Below are positions 27,536 through 36,510 of a stretch of DNA of 64,000 bases, in pieces (position 1 is the first letter of the stretch; each line of letters begins with the position of its first letter). The position numbers and the translations under genes are program-made. The notes under the pieces were generated by a model. That model searched no databases. It was not told where the DNA came from and saw only the letters and a list, made by a program, of their open reading frames with translations. Source of the DNA: Helicobacter anseris (GTDB lineage Bacteria; Campylobacterota; Campylobacteria; Campylobacterales; Helicobacteraceae); contig NZ_NXLX01000001.1 of assembly GCF_003364335.1 (NCBI RefSeq), forward strand, positions 126,001 through 190,000, given 5' to 3'.

Positions 27536-29566
27536 ATGGAGCATAATGCTTTTTTTAATCGCGAACTTTCTTGGTTGCGATTTAATACTCGTGTATTAGA
27601 ACAGGCTAAAAGAGAAGATTTTCCACTTTTGGAGCGTTTAAAATTTTTGGCAATTTATAGCACTAATTTAGATGAATTTTATATGATTCGTGTTGCTGGA
27701 CTTCAGAGATTGTATGCAAATCATATTGTTGAAATTGGTGCTGATAAATTAAGCGTAAAAGAACAGCTTGAAAAGATTGAGCATTATTTAAGAGAAGAGC
27801 AAAAAGAATTTGAAAATATCTTTACGCAATTACAACAACAACTAGCTTTAGAGGGTTTTTTTATCAAAGAGTATTCTGATTTAAAAGAGGAAGTTTATCA
27901 GAAGAAGATGAAAGATTATTTTGATAATCAACTCTATCCAATTATAGTTCCAATGGTAATTGATTCTACAAATCCTTTCCCACATCTTAATAATTTAAGC
28001 TTTGGTATTGTTTTGAAATTAAAAAAAAGAGAAGATGGGGCAATGTATTATGGAATCATTCGTATTCCTAGAATCTTAAAGCGTTTTTTTTGTGTTGATA
28101 AGGGCTTGTTTGTAAGCATTGAGAGTATTATCGGGGCTTTTTCTCATACACTTTTTTTTGGATTTGAAGTTCAAGAGTTTTTGGCATTTCGTGTTACTAG
28201 AAATGCTGATATTGAAATTGAGGAAGAAGAGGCAGATGACTTTATTGAGTTAATGAATGAGGGTATTAAAGCTAGACGCAATGGAAATTTTGTGCGTTTA
28301 GAGTTTTGTGGAGATGAAAGGGCAAGAGATTTGCAAGATTTTATCAAAAAGCAAACTCAAATTCAGGATAAAGATGTTTATTTTTATAAAACTTTTTTGA
28401 ATAAGGCGTCATTGTGGGAACTTATGGACAAGCAGGATTTTGCCCATTTAATGCTCCCGCCATTTGTTCCAAAGAATATAGGATTATTAGAGAATAAAAA
28501 CAATATATTTGAAACAATAAAAAAGCAAGACTTTTTGTTGTTTCATCCTTATGAATCTTTTGATGCTATTAGTGAGTTTATACATCAAGCAAGCAAGGAT
28601 CCTGATGTGCTCTCTATTAGAATGACACTTTATCGTGTTGGTAAAGATTCTCCAATTGTAGAATCTTTAATACGAGCTGCTGAAACAAAACAAGTCACTG
28701 TTTTGGTGGAACTAAAGGCTCGTTTTGATGAAGAAAATAATTTACATTGGGCAAAAGCATTAGAAGAAGCAGGGGCTCATGTAATTTATGGGATTTTTGG
28801 CTTAAAGGTGCATGCTAAAGTTGCCTTAGTCATTAGGCAAGAAGGTGAGAAATTGCAAGGATATGCGCATTTAAGTAGTGGAAATTATAATCCTGTGAGT
28901 GCAAAAATCTATACAGATCTTAGTTTTATGAGCTCAGATTCAAAAATCGTAGAAGATATTATTCAATTTTTTCATGCATTATCAATAGGAATAGCATATA
29001 AAACTTCATTGCAAAAACTCTATATGGCGCCTACGCAAATCAAGCATAAAATATTAGACTTAATTGCCCAAGAAGCACAATATGGGGAAAAGGGGTATAT
29101 TATTTTAAAAGCAAATGCTTTGGTAGATAGTGATGTGATTAAAGCACTCTATCATGCTTCATCGTGTGGTGTGAAAGTGGATTTGCTAATAAGAGGGATT
29201 TGCTGTTTGGTGCCACGAGTTAATAAAATGAGTGAGAATATTCGAGTGTTTTCACTTGTTGGAAAATATCTTGAGCATGCTAGAATATATTATTTTAAGC
29301 ATTGTCACGCTATCTTTTTTTCGAGTGCTGACTTGATGCCTAGAAATTTAGAAAGACGCGTTGAGATTTTAACACCTATCACTTCTTTAGAGTGGAAGGA
29401 AAAAATGTTAGATATTTTAAAAATGCAGTTAAGTGATGATGTAAATTTATATCAATTAGATTCTATGGGTAATTATCACAAAGTTAAGCAATATAAAAAA
29501 GTAAATGCGCAAATTTTTTATGAAGAAAATATACAAAGACAAGATTATTTTAAAGAGAGGTTGTGA
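27536..29566 (+). CDS. ppk: Polyphosphate kinase 1
   Basis: Reversibly makes polyphosphate from ATP. The 676-aa product has the PPK1 layout: N domain opening NRELSWLRFNTRVLEQA, a head domain, and two catalytic C domains. Landmarks are FHPYESFDAI, SIRMTLYRVGKDSPIV, the phosphohistidine region GLKVHAKVALVI and the second His motif IYYFKHCHAIFFSSADLMPRNLERRVE. It starts 10 bp after fliP and overlaps glmU by 1 bp. Confidence 0.97.
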   Translation: MEHNAFFNRELSWLRFNTRVLEQAKREDFPLLERLKFLAIYSTNLDEFYMIRVAGLQRLYANHIVEIGADKLSVKEQLEKIEHYLREEQKEFENIFTQLQQQLALEGFFIKEYSDLKEEVYQKKMKDYFDNQLYPIIVPMVIDSTNPFPHLNNLSFGIVLKLKKREDGAMYYGIIRIPRILKRFFCVDKGLFVSIESIIGAFSHTLFFGFEVQEFLAFRVTRNADIEIEEEEADDFIELMNEGIKARRNGNFVRLEFCGDERARDLQDFIKKQTQIQDKDVYFYKTFLNKASLWELMDKQDFAHLMLPPFVPKNIGLLENKNNIFETIKKQDFLLFHPYESFDAISEFIHQASKDPDVLSIRMTLYRVGKDSPIVESLIRAAETKQVTVLVELKARFDEENNLHWAKALEEAGAHVIYGIFGLKVHAKVALVIRQEGEKLQGYAHLSSGNYNPVSAKIYTDLSFMSSDSKIVEDIIQFFHALSIGIAYKTSLQKLYMAPTQIKHKILDLIAQEAQYGEKGYIILKANALVDSDVIKALYHASSCGVKVDLLIRGICCLVPRVNKMSENIRVFSLVGKYLEHARIYYFKHCHAIFFSSADLMPRNLERRVEILTPITSLEWKEKMLDILKMQLSDDVNLYQLDSMGNYHKVKQYKKVNAQIFYEENIQRQDYFKERL

Positions 29567-30876
29567 TGAAAAATTCAGTTGTTATAATGGCTGCTGGGAA
29601 GGGCACAAGAATGTATTCTCAATTGCCAAAAGTATTGCATAAGGTATGTGGAAAACCTTTGTTATTTTATATTATTCAAGAGGCTTTAAAGATTAGTGAT
29701 GATATTCACTTAGTTTTAGCACATCAAGCAGATTTGATACAAGAAAAAATACAAGAAAACTTTCCAAAGAAAATTACTTTTCATTTTCAGGATTTATCGA
29801 AGTTTCCAGGCACTGGTGGAGCTCTTATGGATAGTGGTTTGCAAAAGCCATTTAAAACAAAATATGAAAAAATATTGATTTTAAATGGAGATATGCCATT
29901 GATTTTAGCTAGTGATATGCAAAAACTATTGCAAGCACAAGGTGATATTGCCCTTAGTGTCATCAAACTTGCTAATCCAAGTGGATATGGGAGAGTTCTG
30001 ATTGATCAAGATAGGGTGATGGCAATTAAAGAGGATAGGGATTGCACAGAAGAGCAAAAGAGAATCAATCTTGTAAATGCTGGAGTTTATGTGGTTGATA
30101 GAAAGATTCTTGAAGGTTTTTTGCCAAAACTTACCAATAATAATGTACAAAGCGAATATTATCTTACAGATATTATCTCTTTTGGAATAAAAAATCATTT
30201 AAAAGTTACGCCTCTCATTAGCGAGAGTGATAATTTTCTTGGTGTAAATTCTAAACTTGATTTATCTTATGTGGAAGAAAAGATGTTGGATAGAATTAGG
30301 AAAGATTTAATGTTAAGGGGTGTGATTTTACATCTTCCACATACTATTTATATTGAGAGTGAAGTGGAATTTGAGGGAGAATGCGAGATTGAGCAGGGTG
30401 TGAGGATTACAGGAAATAGCAAAATAAAATCAAGTTTAATAAAATCTCATAGTGTTATTGAATCAAGTGAGATTATCTCAAGCGATGTAGGACCATTAGC
30501 GCATATTCGTCCAAATAGTGTTATTTCAAATACTCATATTGGAAATTTTGTTGAGGTAAAAGCAAGTAAATTGGATGGAGTTAAGGCTGGCCATTTGAGT
30601 TATTTGGGTGATTGTGAAGTTCAAGAGGGGAGTAATATTGGTGCAGGTGTTATTACATGTAATTATGATGGTGTTAAAAAATCTAAAACTTTTATAGGAA
30701 AAAATGTTTTTATTGGCAGTGATACCCAACTTGTAGCACCTCTTTGTATCCCATCAAATGTTTTAATTGGTGCTGGAAGCACGGTGACAAAAGAATGCGA
30801 TGAGGGTGACTTGGTTCTTTCTAGAACCCAACAAAAAAATATTAAAAAAGGTTTCTTTAAATTCTTTAGTAAATAA
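29566..30876 (+). CDS. glmU: Bifunctional GlmU: GlcN-1-P acetyltransferase / GlcNAc-1-P uridyltransferase
   Basis: Makes UDP-GlcNAc for peptidoglycan and LPS. The 436-aa product has an N-terminal pyrophosphorylase domain (AAGKGTRMYSQLPKVLH, ILNGDMPLI, NAGVYV) and a C-terminal left-handed beta-helix with acetyltransferase motifs IRPNSVI, SYLGDCEVQEGSNIGAGVITCNYDG and IGAGSTVTK. ATG 29566 overlaps the ppk TGA by one base. The product also feeds the pseudaminic acid pathway, whose late genes lie at 37210-40261. Confidence 0.97.
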   Translation: MKNSVVIMAAGKGTRMYSQLPKVLHKVCGKPLLFYIIQEALKISDDIHLVLAHQADLIQEKIQENFPKKITFHFQDLSKFPGTGGALMDSGLQKPFKTKYEKILILNGDMPLILASDMQKLLQAQGDIALSVIKLANPSGYGRVLIDQDRVMAIKEDRDCTEEQKRINLVNAGVYVVDRKILEGFLPKLTNNNVQSEYYLTDIISFGIKNHLKVTPLISESDNFLGVNSKLDLSYVEEKMLDRIRKDLMLRGVILHLPHTIYIESEVEFEGECEIEQGVRITGNSKIKSSLIKSHSVIESSEIISSDVGPLAHIRPNSVISNTHIGNFVEVKASKLDGVKAGHLSYLGDCEVQEGSNIGAGVITCNYDGVKKSKTFIGKNVFIGSDTQLVAPLCIPSNVLIGAGSTVTKECDEGDLVLSRTQQKNIKKGFFKFFSK

Positions 30877-30896
30877 ACCAAAATAAGGTTTATTTA
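30870..30896. terminator. Bidirectional terminator between glmU and argS
   Basis: A 10-bp stem TAAATAAACC / GGTTTATTTA with a 7-nt loop covers the stop codons of both convergent genes (glmU TAA at 30874-30876, argS TAA on minus at 30894-30896). Confidence 0.6.
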
Positions 30897-32471
30897 CATC
30901 TTTATTTTTGCCTTGATTCCTAAAAGGCTTAGTCCTAGTGTAAGCGAAGTGCTTACAACTTTGCATATTTTTAAGATTTGTATTTCCTCTGATGAGCCTA
31001 GAATCTTATGTGCATTATAAAAACTATGAAAGTCTGCGGCAAGATTTTTTAGATACTCACAAACTTTTTGCAAGGCTCTTTCTTCAAAGGCATTTTCTAA
31101 AACTTTTTGTATTTGCATTGCTTGGAATAAAAGATTTTTTGCACTTTGATTTTTTAATCCAAGAAGTGAGGTGCTATCAAAATTTTGTTGTGCAGTTTTT
31201 TCAAATAATGTATGAATTCTAGCATTGGCATAGTTGATATAAAATACAGGATTGCTAGAATCTTGTTTATCAAGATCATTGACATCAAATTCTAAGGCAG
31301 TGTCAAGTTTTTTTGATAAAAAGATAAAGCGTAGAGAATCAGAGCCAATGTCTTTAGTTACATCTTTCATTAAAATAAAATTACCCGCACGCTTACTCAT
31401 TTTATAGGGCTCCCCACCTTTCAGTAGGCTTACCATTTGAGCCAAAATTATCTCTAGTTTTTTACTATCAAAATTTAAAAATTCTAGACTCGCTTTAATG
31501 CGATTGATATATCCATGATGATCTGCACCCCAGATATTGATATAATGATCATAGTGTCTGATAAATTTATCATGATGATAAATAATATCCCCTGCTAAAT
31601 ATGTAGGCTCTTTATTTTCTCTAATAATCACCCTATCTTTTTCATCACCTTTTTCTTGGGAGTTTAGCCAGGACTTTCCATCTTTTTCATAGACTGCCTT
31701 ATTTTTTTGCAATTTTCCAAAAATATCATTCCATTCTTGATAGAGTGATTGCTCACTCACGAAACTATCAAAATAAATACCAACTTCTTGAAGATTCTCT
31801 TGTATTTCTTTGAGCATAAGATCTTTGCCAAAATTACCAAGGATTTGAAGATTTTTTTCATCAAAAATATCTAAACCAAAATGTTGTGCAGCAAGTTGCG
31901 CGATATCAATAATATATTCACCTTTGTAGTAGTTCTCTGGATATGTAACTCGTTGTTTTAGAATATATTCCTGCCCTGCTAAAAGAATAGATAAGCCAAG
32001 CATAGATATTTGAGCACCAGCATCATTGATATAATACTCTGTTGTGATATCATAGCCCAAATATCTTCCTATTTTAGTAAGGCTATCCCCAAAAACAGCT
32101 CCTCTTGCATGCCCTATGTGTAATGGTCCAGTGGGATTTGCACTTACATATTCTAAAAGTATTTTTTGTTTTTTTGGAGAGGATATTTTTGATGGTTTTA
32201 AAAAGTTTGCTACTTGAGAATCTAAAAATTTATCTGATAGTGTAAGGTTAATATAGCCATTTAATACATCCACTTTTTCAAAGGTATCTTCACTAGAAAT
32301 CTTTTTAGCAATCTCTTGAGCAATGGCAATAGGAGGTTGTTTTAAGGTTTTTGCAAGACTAAAGGCTACTGGAGTTGCAAAATGTCCATATTCTTTATTC
32401 TTTGGAGTTTCTAGAATAATCTCATCAACTCCTATAATATCTTGCAGTAATTGCTTAATGCACTGATGCAT
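30894..32471 (-). CDS. argS: Arginyl-tRNA synthetase
   Basis: Class I synthetase charging tRNA-Arg. The 525-aa product has the HIGH motif in [17 protein letters not shown], the KMSK-type loop [12 protein letters not shown], an N-terminal additional domain and the C-terminal DALR anticodon-binding domain ([20 protein letters not shown]). ATG 32471 overlaps the tatA stop (TAATG), and AGGAGG lies within the end of tatA. Confidence 0.97.
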   Translation of the reverse strand: MHQCIKQLLQDIIGVDEIILETPKNKEYGHFATPVAFSLAKTLKQPPIAIAQEIAKKISSEDTFEKVDVLNGYINLTLSDKFLDSQVANFLKPSKISSPKKQKILLEYVSANPTGPLHIGHARGAVFGDSLTKIGRYLGYDITTEYYINDAGAQISMLGLSILLAGQEYILKQRVTYPENYYKGEYIIDIAQLAAQHFGLDIFDEKNLQILGNFGKDLMLKEIQENLQEVGIYFDSFVSEQSLYQEWNDIFGKLQKNKAVYEKDGKSWLNSQEKGDEKDRVIIRENKEPTYLAGDIIYHHDKFIRHYDHYINIWGADHHGYINRIKASLEFLNFDSKKLEIILAQMVSLLKGGEPYKMSKRAGNFILMKDVTKDIGSDSLRFIFLSKKLDTALEFDVNDLDKQDSSNPVFYINYANARIHTLFEKTAQQNFDSTSLLGLKNQSAKNLLFQAMQIQKVLENAFEERALQKVCEYLKNLAADFHSFYNAHKILGSSEEIQILKICKVVSTSLTLGLSLLGIKAKIKM

Positions 32472-32776
32472 TAAGCCTCCTTAGTTTTTCTTGTGGTAGT
32501 CTTTTTTGTAGCAGTCTTTGTGCTCTTCTTTGTAGATGTGCTAGAGGTTGCGCGCGGCTTTCTTGGAGCACTTACTTTTTTTGGTTGTTCTTTTTTTATT
32601 TCCTGAGCTTGTATGATATTTTCTTCTTCTTCATCATCTTCTCGAACAGCTTTTTTAAAATTTTTAATACCGCTGCCTAAACCTTTTGCCAACTCTGGTA
32701 TCTTTTTTGCACCAAAAAGCAAAATAATTACAAGTAAAACAATTACCCAATGCCAAATGCTACCAAATCCACCCAT
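32471..32776 (-). CDS. tatA: Sec-independent translocase subunit TatA
   Basis: Pore-forming subunit of the twin-arginine translocase. One N-terminal transmembrane helix ([16 protein letters not shown]), the hinge and amphipathic helix [23 protein letters not shown] and an acidic stretch (EDDEEEEN) follow the standard plan. At 101 aa it is longer than many TatA proteins because of a C-terminal tail of about 35 residues rich in Lys and Thr. It lies between gmk and argS, the order recalled in H. pylori (HP0319-HP0321). Confidence 0.93.
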   Translation of the reverse strand: MGGFGSIWHWVIVLLVIILLFGAKKIPELAKGLGSGIKNFKKAVREDDEEEENIIQAQEIKKEQPKKVSAPRKPRATSSTSTKKSTKTATKKTTTRKTKEA

Positions 32777-32826
32777 TCTTAGTCCTTTGTCATTAAATTG
32801 ATTATTTGGGATTATACAACAAAAAA

Positions 32827-33438
32827 CTACTTTTCAATAGTTTTCCATTTTGCACAAATTGATTTTGCATCAAATCTTGTGCAGGGTAATGTATGTGCAA
32901 TTGCTAAAATTTTGCGTATAGATTCTTCAATATTATCATTGATGATGAGATAATCAAATTCATCAATCGAGAGCATTTCTTGATATGCGTTTTTAATGCG
33001 AGTTTGTATAATCTCTTCAGTATCTGTATTTCTTTGTTTCAAACGACTTTTTAACACAAGATCATTAGGAGTAGTGATAAAAATAGATTTTGTTAATTCC
33101 GGATAATATTGCCTAATATTTTTATGTCCTTGCACATCAATATCAAAGACAACTAATTTTCCTTCTTCTAGTGCTTTTTCAACAGGTATACGTGAAGTTC
33201 CATAATAATTATTATGCACTTTTGCCCATTCAAGAAATTTATTTTCACGAATATCTGCCAAAAATTCTTCTTTAGAGGTAAAAAAATATTCCCTCCCATT
33301 TTTTTCGTTAATTCTTGGTAGCCTTGTGGTGGTGGATATTGAGAAAAAAAGATTTGTAAAATTTTCTTTTAGTGCATTGCATAGGGTGCTTTTTCCACTT
33401 CCACTGGGTCCAGATAAAACTAAGATATGTCCTTGCAT
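32827..33438 (-). CDS. gmk: Guanylate kinase
   Basis: Phosphorylates GMP to GDP. The 203-aa product has the P-loop LSGPSGSGKSTLC at the N-terminus, the GMP-binding segment STTTRLPRINEKNGREYFF and the lid region RLKQRNTDTEEIIQTRI. Length normal for the family. ATG 33438 shares a base with the chePep stop (TAATG), so the two are coupled. Confidence 0.96.
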   Translation of the reverse strand: MQGHILVLSGPSGSGKSTLCNALKENFTNLFFSISTTTRLPRINEKNGREYFFTSKEEFLADIRENKFLEWAKVHNNYYGTSRIPVEKALEEGKLVVFDIDVQGHKNIRQYYPELTKSIFITTPNDLVLKSRLKQRNTDTEEIIQTRIKNAYQEMLSIDEFDYLIINDNIEESIRKILAIAHTLPCTRFDAKSICAKWKTIEK

Positions 33439-34769
33439 TATTTTGTAAAGTCAATTTCCAAAGTTATTTTTGAATTATTAAAGATTTTTTGAAGCTTTTC
33501 TTCAGGAGTGTTTTTTATAAAATCAATAAAATCTCTACTTGAACATGAAAAGTTTTTTAGTGTAGAGAGTGGTTGATTTAATGCCTCTAATATATCACTT
33601 TCTTCAAGAGTGATACTATCAATATCTGTATTAAGATCTTCAAATGGCATATCAAACTCTTGTTGTAAGTGTTCTTCAATACTTTGATGTAAGTCTTTAT
33701 TAAAATCTTTAGAATCTTCTCGTGTTTCATAAGATTCTTGGCCAAAGTCTTCATAAAGAGTGTTTTCTTCTTGAATATTTGTTTCCTCTAGGAGTTTTTT
33801 TACTTCATTAATTTCAGAGAGATTGAGAATATTGGAGTTTTCTAAGTTTTCTAAGTTTTCTAAGTTTTCTAAGTTTTCTAAGTTTTCTAAGTTTTCTAAG
33901 TTTTCTAAGTTTTCTAAGTTTTCTAAGTTTTCTAAGTTTTCTGGATTTTCTGGATTTTCTGGATTTTCTGGATTTTCTGGATTTTCTGGATTTTCTGGAT
34001 TTTCTGGATTTTCTGGATTTTCTGGATTTTCTGGCGTTGCAATATCTAAATCAAAAGTATCTAAAAAATCCCCTTTTGCTGTATCATCCAAGGCAAAATC
34101 AATATCTTCTTCTTTAGGATTTAAGTCAAGATCATTTAAGTCAAAGTCTGTAAAATCTTTATTTTCAAGCTCACTAGTTGCCTCAGCAATATAATTATTT
34201 TCTTGAATAACTCCTCTGTGATTTAAATTTTCTTCTTTTAAAATTTCTTGAGTATTGAGCGTAACTTCTTGTATGTTTGTATCTGATTCTTGTAAGATGG
34301 GTTCAATGGCTTCTTTTTTATCTTCTATTTCTGTTTCAAGATCTGGAATCTTAAAATCATCTGTATTATCAAAATCTAATAAAACCTCATTGTGATAAGG
34401 CGATGTTTCTTTAGCAAAAACTTCAGTATTTTGCGTAATAGTAGATTTGGGTATTTTTGGTCTAATAAAATCAACAATTTCAGTAGGCAAAAATGGTTTT
34501 TTGATATAGTGATCAAATCCTTTGATAGGCTGCGAAGTTTTCCTATAAATAAGGATTTTTTCATATTCTAAAGGGGGGATACCTGTGATGTTGGGTATGC
34601 TGTCATCAAAGAAAGCAATAATATTTTCATCTTCTGAGACATCAACAAAAGAGACATCAAAATTATCATAAACATGTAATGAAAGATTTAGATTCCTTAC
34701 GCTATTTTCTATTATTTTTATAACCATAGAATCTTTACTAAAAAGATAAATTTTCAAAAGATGCCCCAT
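33438..34769 (-). CDS. chePep: ChePep-like chemotaxis protein (poly-E-rich, degenerate receiver)
   Basis: A 443-aa acidic protein at the place of H. pylori HP0322, known as ChePep, which regulates chemotaxis and localises to the flagellated pole. Residues 1-105 resemble a degenerate receiver: LLKIYLFSKDSMVIKII, an acidic FFDDS and the late Lys-Pro of HYIKKPFLPTEIVDFI. A long Glu/Asp-rich region follows, interrupted at residues 246-311 by 11 Pro-Glu-Asn triplets then 11 Leu-Glu-Asn triplets. The C-terminal 60 residues (LSTLKNFSCSSRDFIDFIKNTPEEKLQKIF) form a conserved-looking end domain. First gene of chePep-gmk-tatA-argS. Confidence 0.85.
   Translation of the reverse strand: MGHLLKIYLFSKDSMVIKIIENSVRNLNLSLHVYDNFDVSFVDVSEDENIIAFFDDSIPNITGIPPLEYEKILIYRKTSQPIKGFDHYIKKPFLPTEIVDFIRPKIPKSTITQNTEVFAKETSPYHNEVLLDFDNTDDFKIPDLETEIEDKKEAIEPILQESDTNIQEVTLNTQEILKEENLNHRGVIQENNYIAEATSELENKDFTDFDLNDLDLNPKEEDIDFALDDTAKGDFLDTFDLDIATPENPENPENPENPENPENPENPENPENPENPENLENLENLENLENLENLENLENLENLENLENLENSNILNLSEINEVKKLLEETNIQEENTLYEDFGQESYETREDSKDFNKDLHQSIEEHLQQEFDMPFEDLNTDIDSITLEESDILEALNQPLSTLKNFSCSSRDFIDFIKNTPEEKLQKIFNNSKITLEIDFTK
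33837..34034. repeat. 22-copy nonamer tandem array within chePep
   Basis: On the plus strand, 11 copies of TTTTCTAAG-type units (TCTAAG core at 33841 and every 9 bp to 33931) abut 11 copies of the TTTTCTGGA type (TCTGGA core at 33940 to 34021, with a variant TCTGGC at 34030). No unit departs in length. Each block is homogeneous, including synonymous positions: every LEN uses AAC for Asn and every PEN uses AAT. The unit is a multiple of three, so copy-number change lengthens or shortens the protein without shifting frame. Confidence 0.95.
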
Positions 34770-34832
34770 GCTTTGATCTAATTTGTTGTTAAAATTATAG
34801 CATACAAAAGAAGTTTTCTTTGGGTTGTGATT

Positions 34833-35354
34833 ATGAATAAGTTATTGGTTTGTTTGTTATTTTGTTCTTTTTTGTCATCAAAGGAGAGAATTTTTTTTAT
34901 GCCTGATGAGCAAGAGCAAGCGTTGTATCATTTAAAAAAAACATTAGAAAGTGCTAAAGAGAGCATTGATATTGCAATTTATAGTTTTACTAATAAGGAA
35001 ATTGCAAAGGTTTTAAGGGATAGGGCAAAAAATGGTGTTAGGATTGCAATCATTTATGACAATGAAGCAAATGTAAAAAATAAATATTCTACAATAGGCT
35101 ATTTGGCGATATTAAATAATGTTAAGGTATGCACCCTTAAAGGCGTATACAATGAACAAAAAAAATATTATGGGATAATGCATCAAAAACTTGCAATTGT
35201 TGATGGCAAAAAGGTTGTTTTTGGATCTGCAAATTGGAGCAAGGGTGCTTTTGAAAATAATTATGAGATTCTCTATTTTACTGACAAAATAGAGATTGTG
35301 CAAAAAGCAAAAAGTTTTTTTAATAAGATGCAACAACAGTGTTTGGTTTTTTAA
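34833..35354 (+). CDS. nucT: Phospholipase D-like nuclease, NucT type
   Basis: A 173-aa exported nuclease of the PLD superfamily. A signal peptide (LLVCLLFCSFLSS) precedes one HKD motif, MHQKLAIVDGKKVVFGSANWS, so the active site should form in a dimer, as for Nuc. H. pylori HP0323 (NucT), in the same place after chePep, is a surface-associated nuclease with a preference for single strands, linked to DNA use from outside the cell. ATG 34833 is chosen (GGG 8 nt upstream); GTG 34827 is possible. It shares TTAA with the stop of the convergent gene. Confidence 0.85.
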   Translation: MNKLLVCLLFCSFLSSKERIFFMPDEQEQALYHLKKTLESAKESIDIAIYSFTNKEIAKVLRDRAKNGVRIAIIYDNEANVKNKYSTIGYLAILNNVKVCTLKGVYNEQKKYYGIMHQKLAIVDGKKVVFGSANWSKGAFENNYEILYFTDKIEIVQKAKSFFNKMQQQCLVF

Positions 35355-36004
35355 GAAATTTTAATAGGATGTCTAATAATAGTTTTTAGTTTGTGCATTT
35401 GTGTTTTTCTTGGATTGCTAATATAAATTTCATGATGTGTTCTTTTCTTGTTGAAATCTAGTTTGAAGCCTTTTAGATTTGCATATTCATGCATTGTCTC
35501 TACTGTTTGAATTTCACTTTCATATGATCCTAAATGCATGCATTGAACACAAAGTCCCTCCTGATAGGATAAGAATCTAATCTTTGAAAAATCTTTCGTT
35601 TTATCTTTTTTAGCTTCGTTTAATGCCCAATAAAAATCTTTCATATCTACAAAATCGGGCATTCTGATGGCTGAAATAAATCTAAAATGTTCTTTATGTT
35701 GATAATCAACACCATGAACTCCATCTTGCCACCAAAATCCCTCAAGAGGAGGTACAATAAAATCAAAGAAATTTTTTATAAAATACCCTTTTTTTGAACT
35801 CATTTTAATTTTATAGGCAATATTATAAAGTAGTCCAATAGATTGTTGATATTCTCCATTTTCTATATTTGGATCACCTTTACCTTTAACAGCAATAAAT
35901 TTCATTTTTGGAATCTGTATAATAGAGGGGGTATTTTTTGGTTTATAAAGATGGCTATAAACTTTCTTATAATCAAAAATACTTTGTTTTTTATGCAATT
36001 GCAT
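35351..36004 (-). CDS. GyrI-like small-molecule-binding domain protein
   Basis: A 217-aa protein resembling the GyrI-like/SOUL effector-binding family: FIAVKGKGDPN, then YNIAYKIKM, FVVPP-like segment IVPPLEGFWW, and the second half with KIRFLSYQEGLCVQCMHLGSYESE and MHEYANLKGF. There is no helix-turn-helix, so it is a stand-alone binding domain rather than a regulator. Cytoplasmic. Its start overlaps the end of yqeY by 14 bp. The ligand is unknown. Confidence 0.7.
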   Translation of the reverse strand: MQLHKKQSIFDYKKVYSHLYKPKNTPSIIQIPKMKFIAVKGKGDPNIENGEYQQSIGLLYNIAYKIKMSSKKGYFIKNFFDFIVPPLEGFWWQDGVHGVDYQHKEHFRFISAIRMPDFVDMKDFYWALNEAKKDKTKDFSKIRFLSYQEGLCVQCMHLGSYESEIQTVETMHEYANLKGFKLDFNKKRTHHEIYISNPRKTQMHKLKTIIRHPIKIS

Positions 36005-36437
36005 TCAAAAGATCCTTGAGCATACTAGAGATTCGTCTACCATCAGCATTAAGATTTTTTGCAATTGCCATTACTTTACCCATATCTTTTGCTCCGCTAG
36101 CCTGTGTATCTTTAATGATTTGTCTTAAGGCTTGTTCTAATTCTTCGTCATTGAGTTGTTGTGGCAGGTATTGTAGTATTAGTTCCATTTCCTTGCTTTC
36201 TTTTTCAAAGAGATCTTCCCTTCCACCTTTTTTATACGCCTGTGCAGCATCTTCTCTTTGCTTATAAGCAGATTTTAAGATTTTAATCACATCTTCGTCA
36301 CTAAGTGTTATTCTTTGATCAACTTCCACTTGTTTGAAAGCACTATTTAGCATTCTTAGAGTATCTCTTCTAAAAACATCCTGATTTTTCATTGCTTCTT
36401 TTAAATCCTGATTAATCTTTTCTTTAATAGTACTCAA
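35991..36437 (-). CDS. yqeY: GatB/YqeY domain protein
   Basis: A 148-aa protein of the YqeY family, related to the C-terminal tRNA-binding domain of GatB. It contains IKEKINQDLKEAMKNQD, RRDTLRMLNSAFKQVEVD, VIKILKSAYKQREDAAQAYKKGGR and the Gly-Lys segment ASGAKDMGKVMAIA. Proteins of this type are thought to interact with tRNA, though the role is undefined. It lies divergent from flgH, which begins 74 bp away. Confidence 0.88.
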   Translation of the reverse strand: MSTIKEKINQDLKEAMKNQDVFRRDTLRMLNSAFKQVEVDQRITLSDEDVIKILKSAYKQREDAAQAYKKGGREDLFEKESKEMELILQYLPQQLNDEELEQALRQIIKDTQASGAKDMGKVMAIAKNLNADGRRISSMLKDLLNAIA

Positions 36438-36454
36438 AGTATCTCCTTGTAGTA

Positions 36455-36472
36455 TTGGAATAATTGTTGCTT
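36455..36472 (+). promoter_or_regulatory. Sigma-54 (RpoN) promoter upstream of flgH
   Basis: TTGGAAT-AATTG-TTGCTT. The invariant GG (36457-36458) and GC (36469-36470) are separated by exactly 10 bases, as required for -24/-12 promoters, and the flanks match the consensus (TTGGNA and TTGCTT). Transcription would begin near 36482, about 30 nt before flgH. It lies in the 73-bp gap between yqeY and flgH. Confidence 0.75.
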
Positions 36473-36510
36473 GATTATAACAGAAAAATTTTGATTAAAA
36501 GGATTTAGCG

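Noticed and set aside
33837-34034. Possible CRISPR-like array
   Set aside because: The units are 9 bp, contiguous and coding, with no spacers.
33823-34194. Plus-strand ORF of 123 aa with Lys-Phe-Ser / Gly-Phe-Ser repeats
   Set aside because: It is the antisense reading of the chePep nonamer array; a 9-bp repeat without stops keeps several frames open. No ribosome site or promoter supports it.
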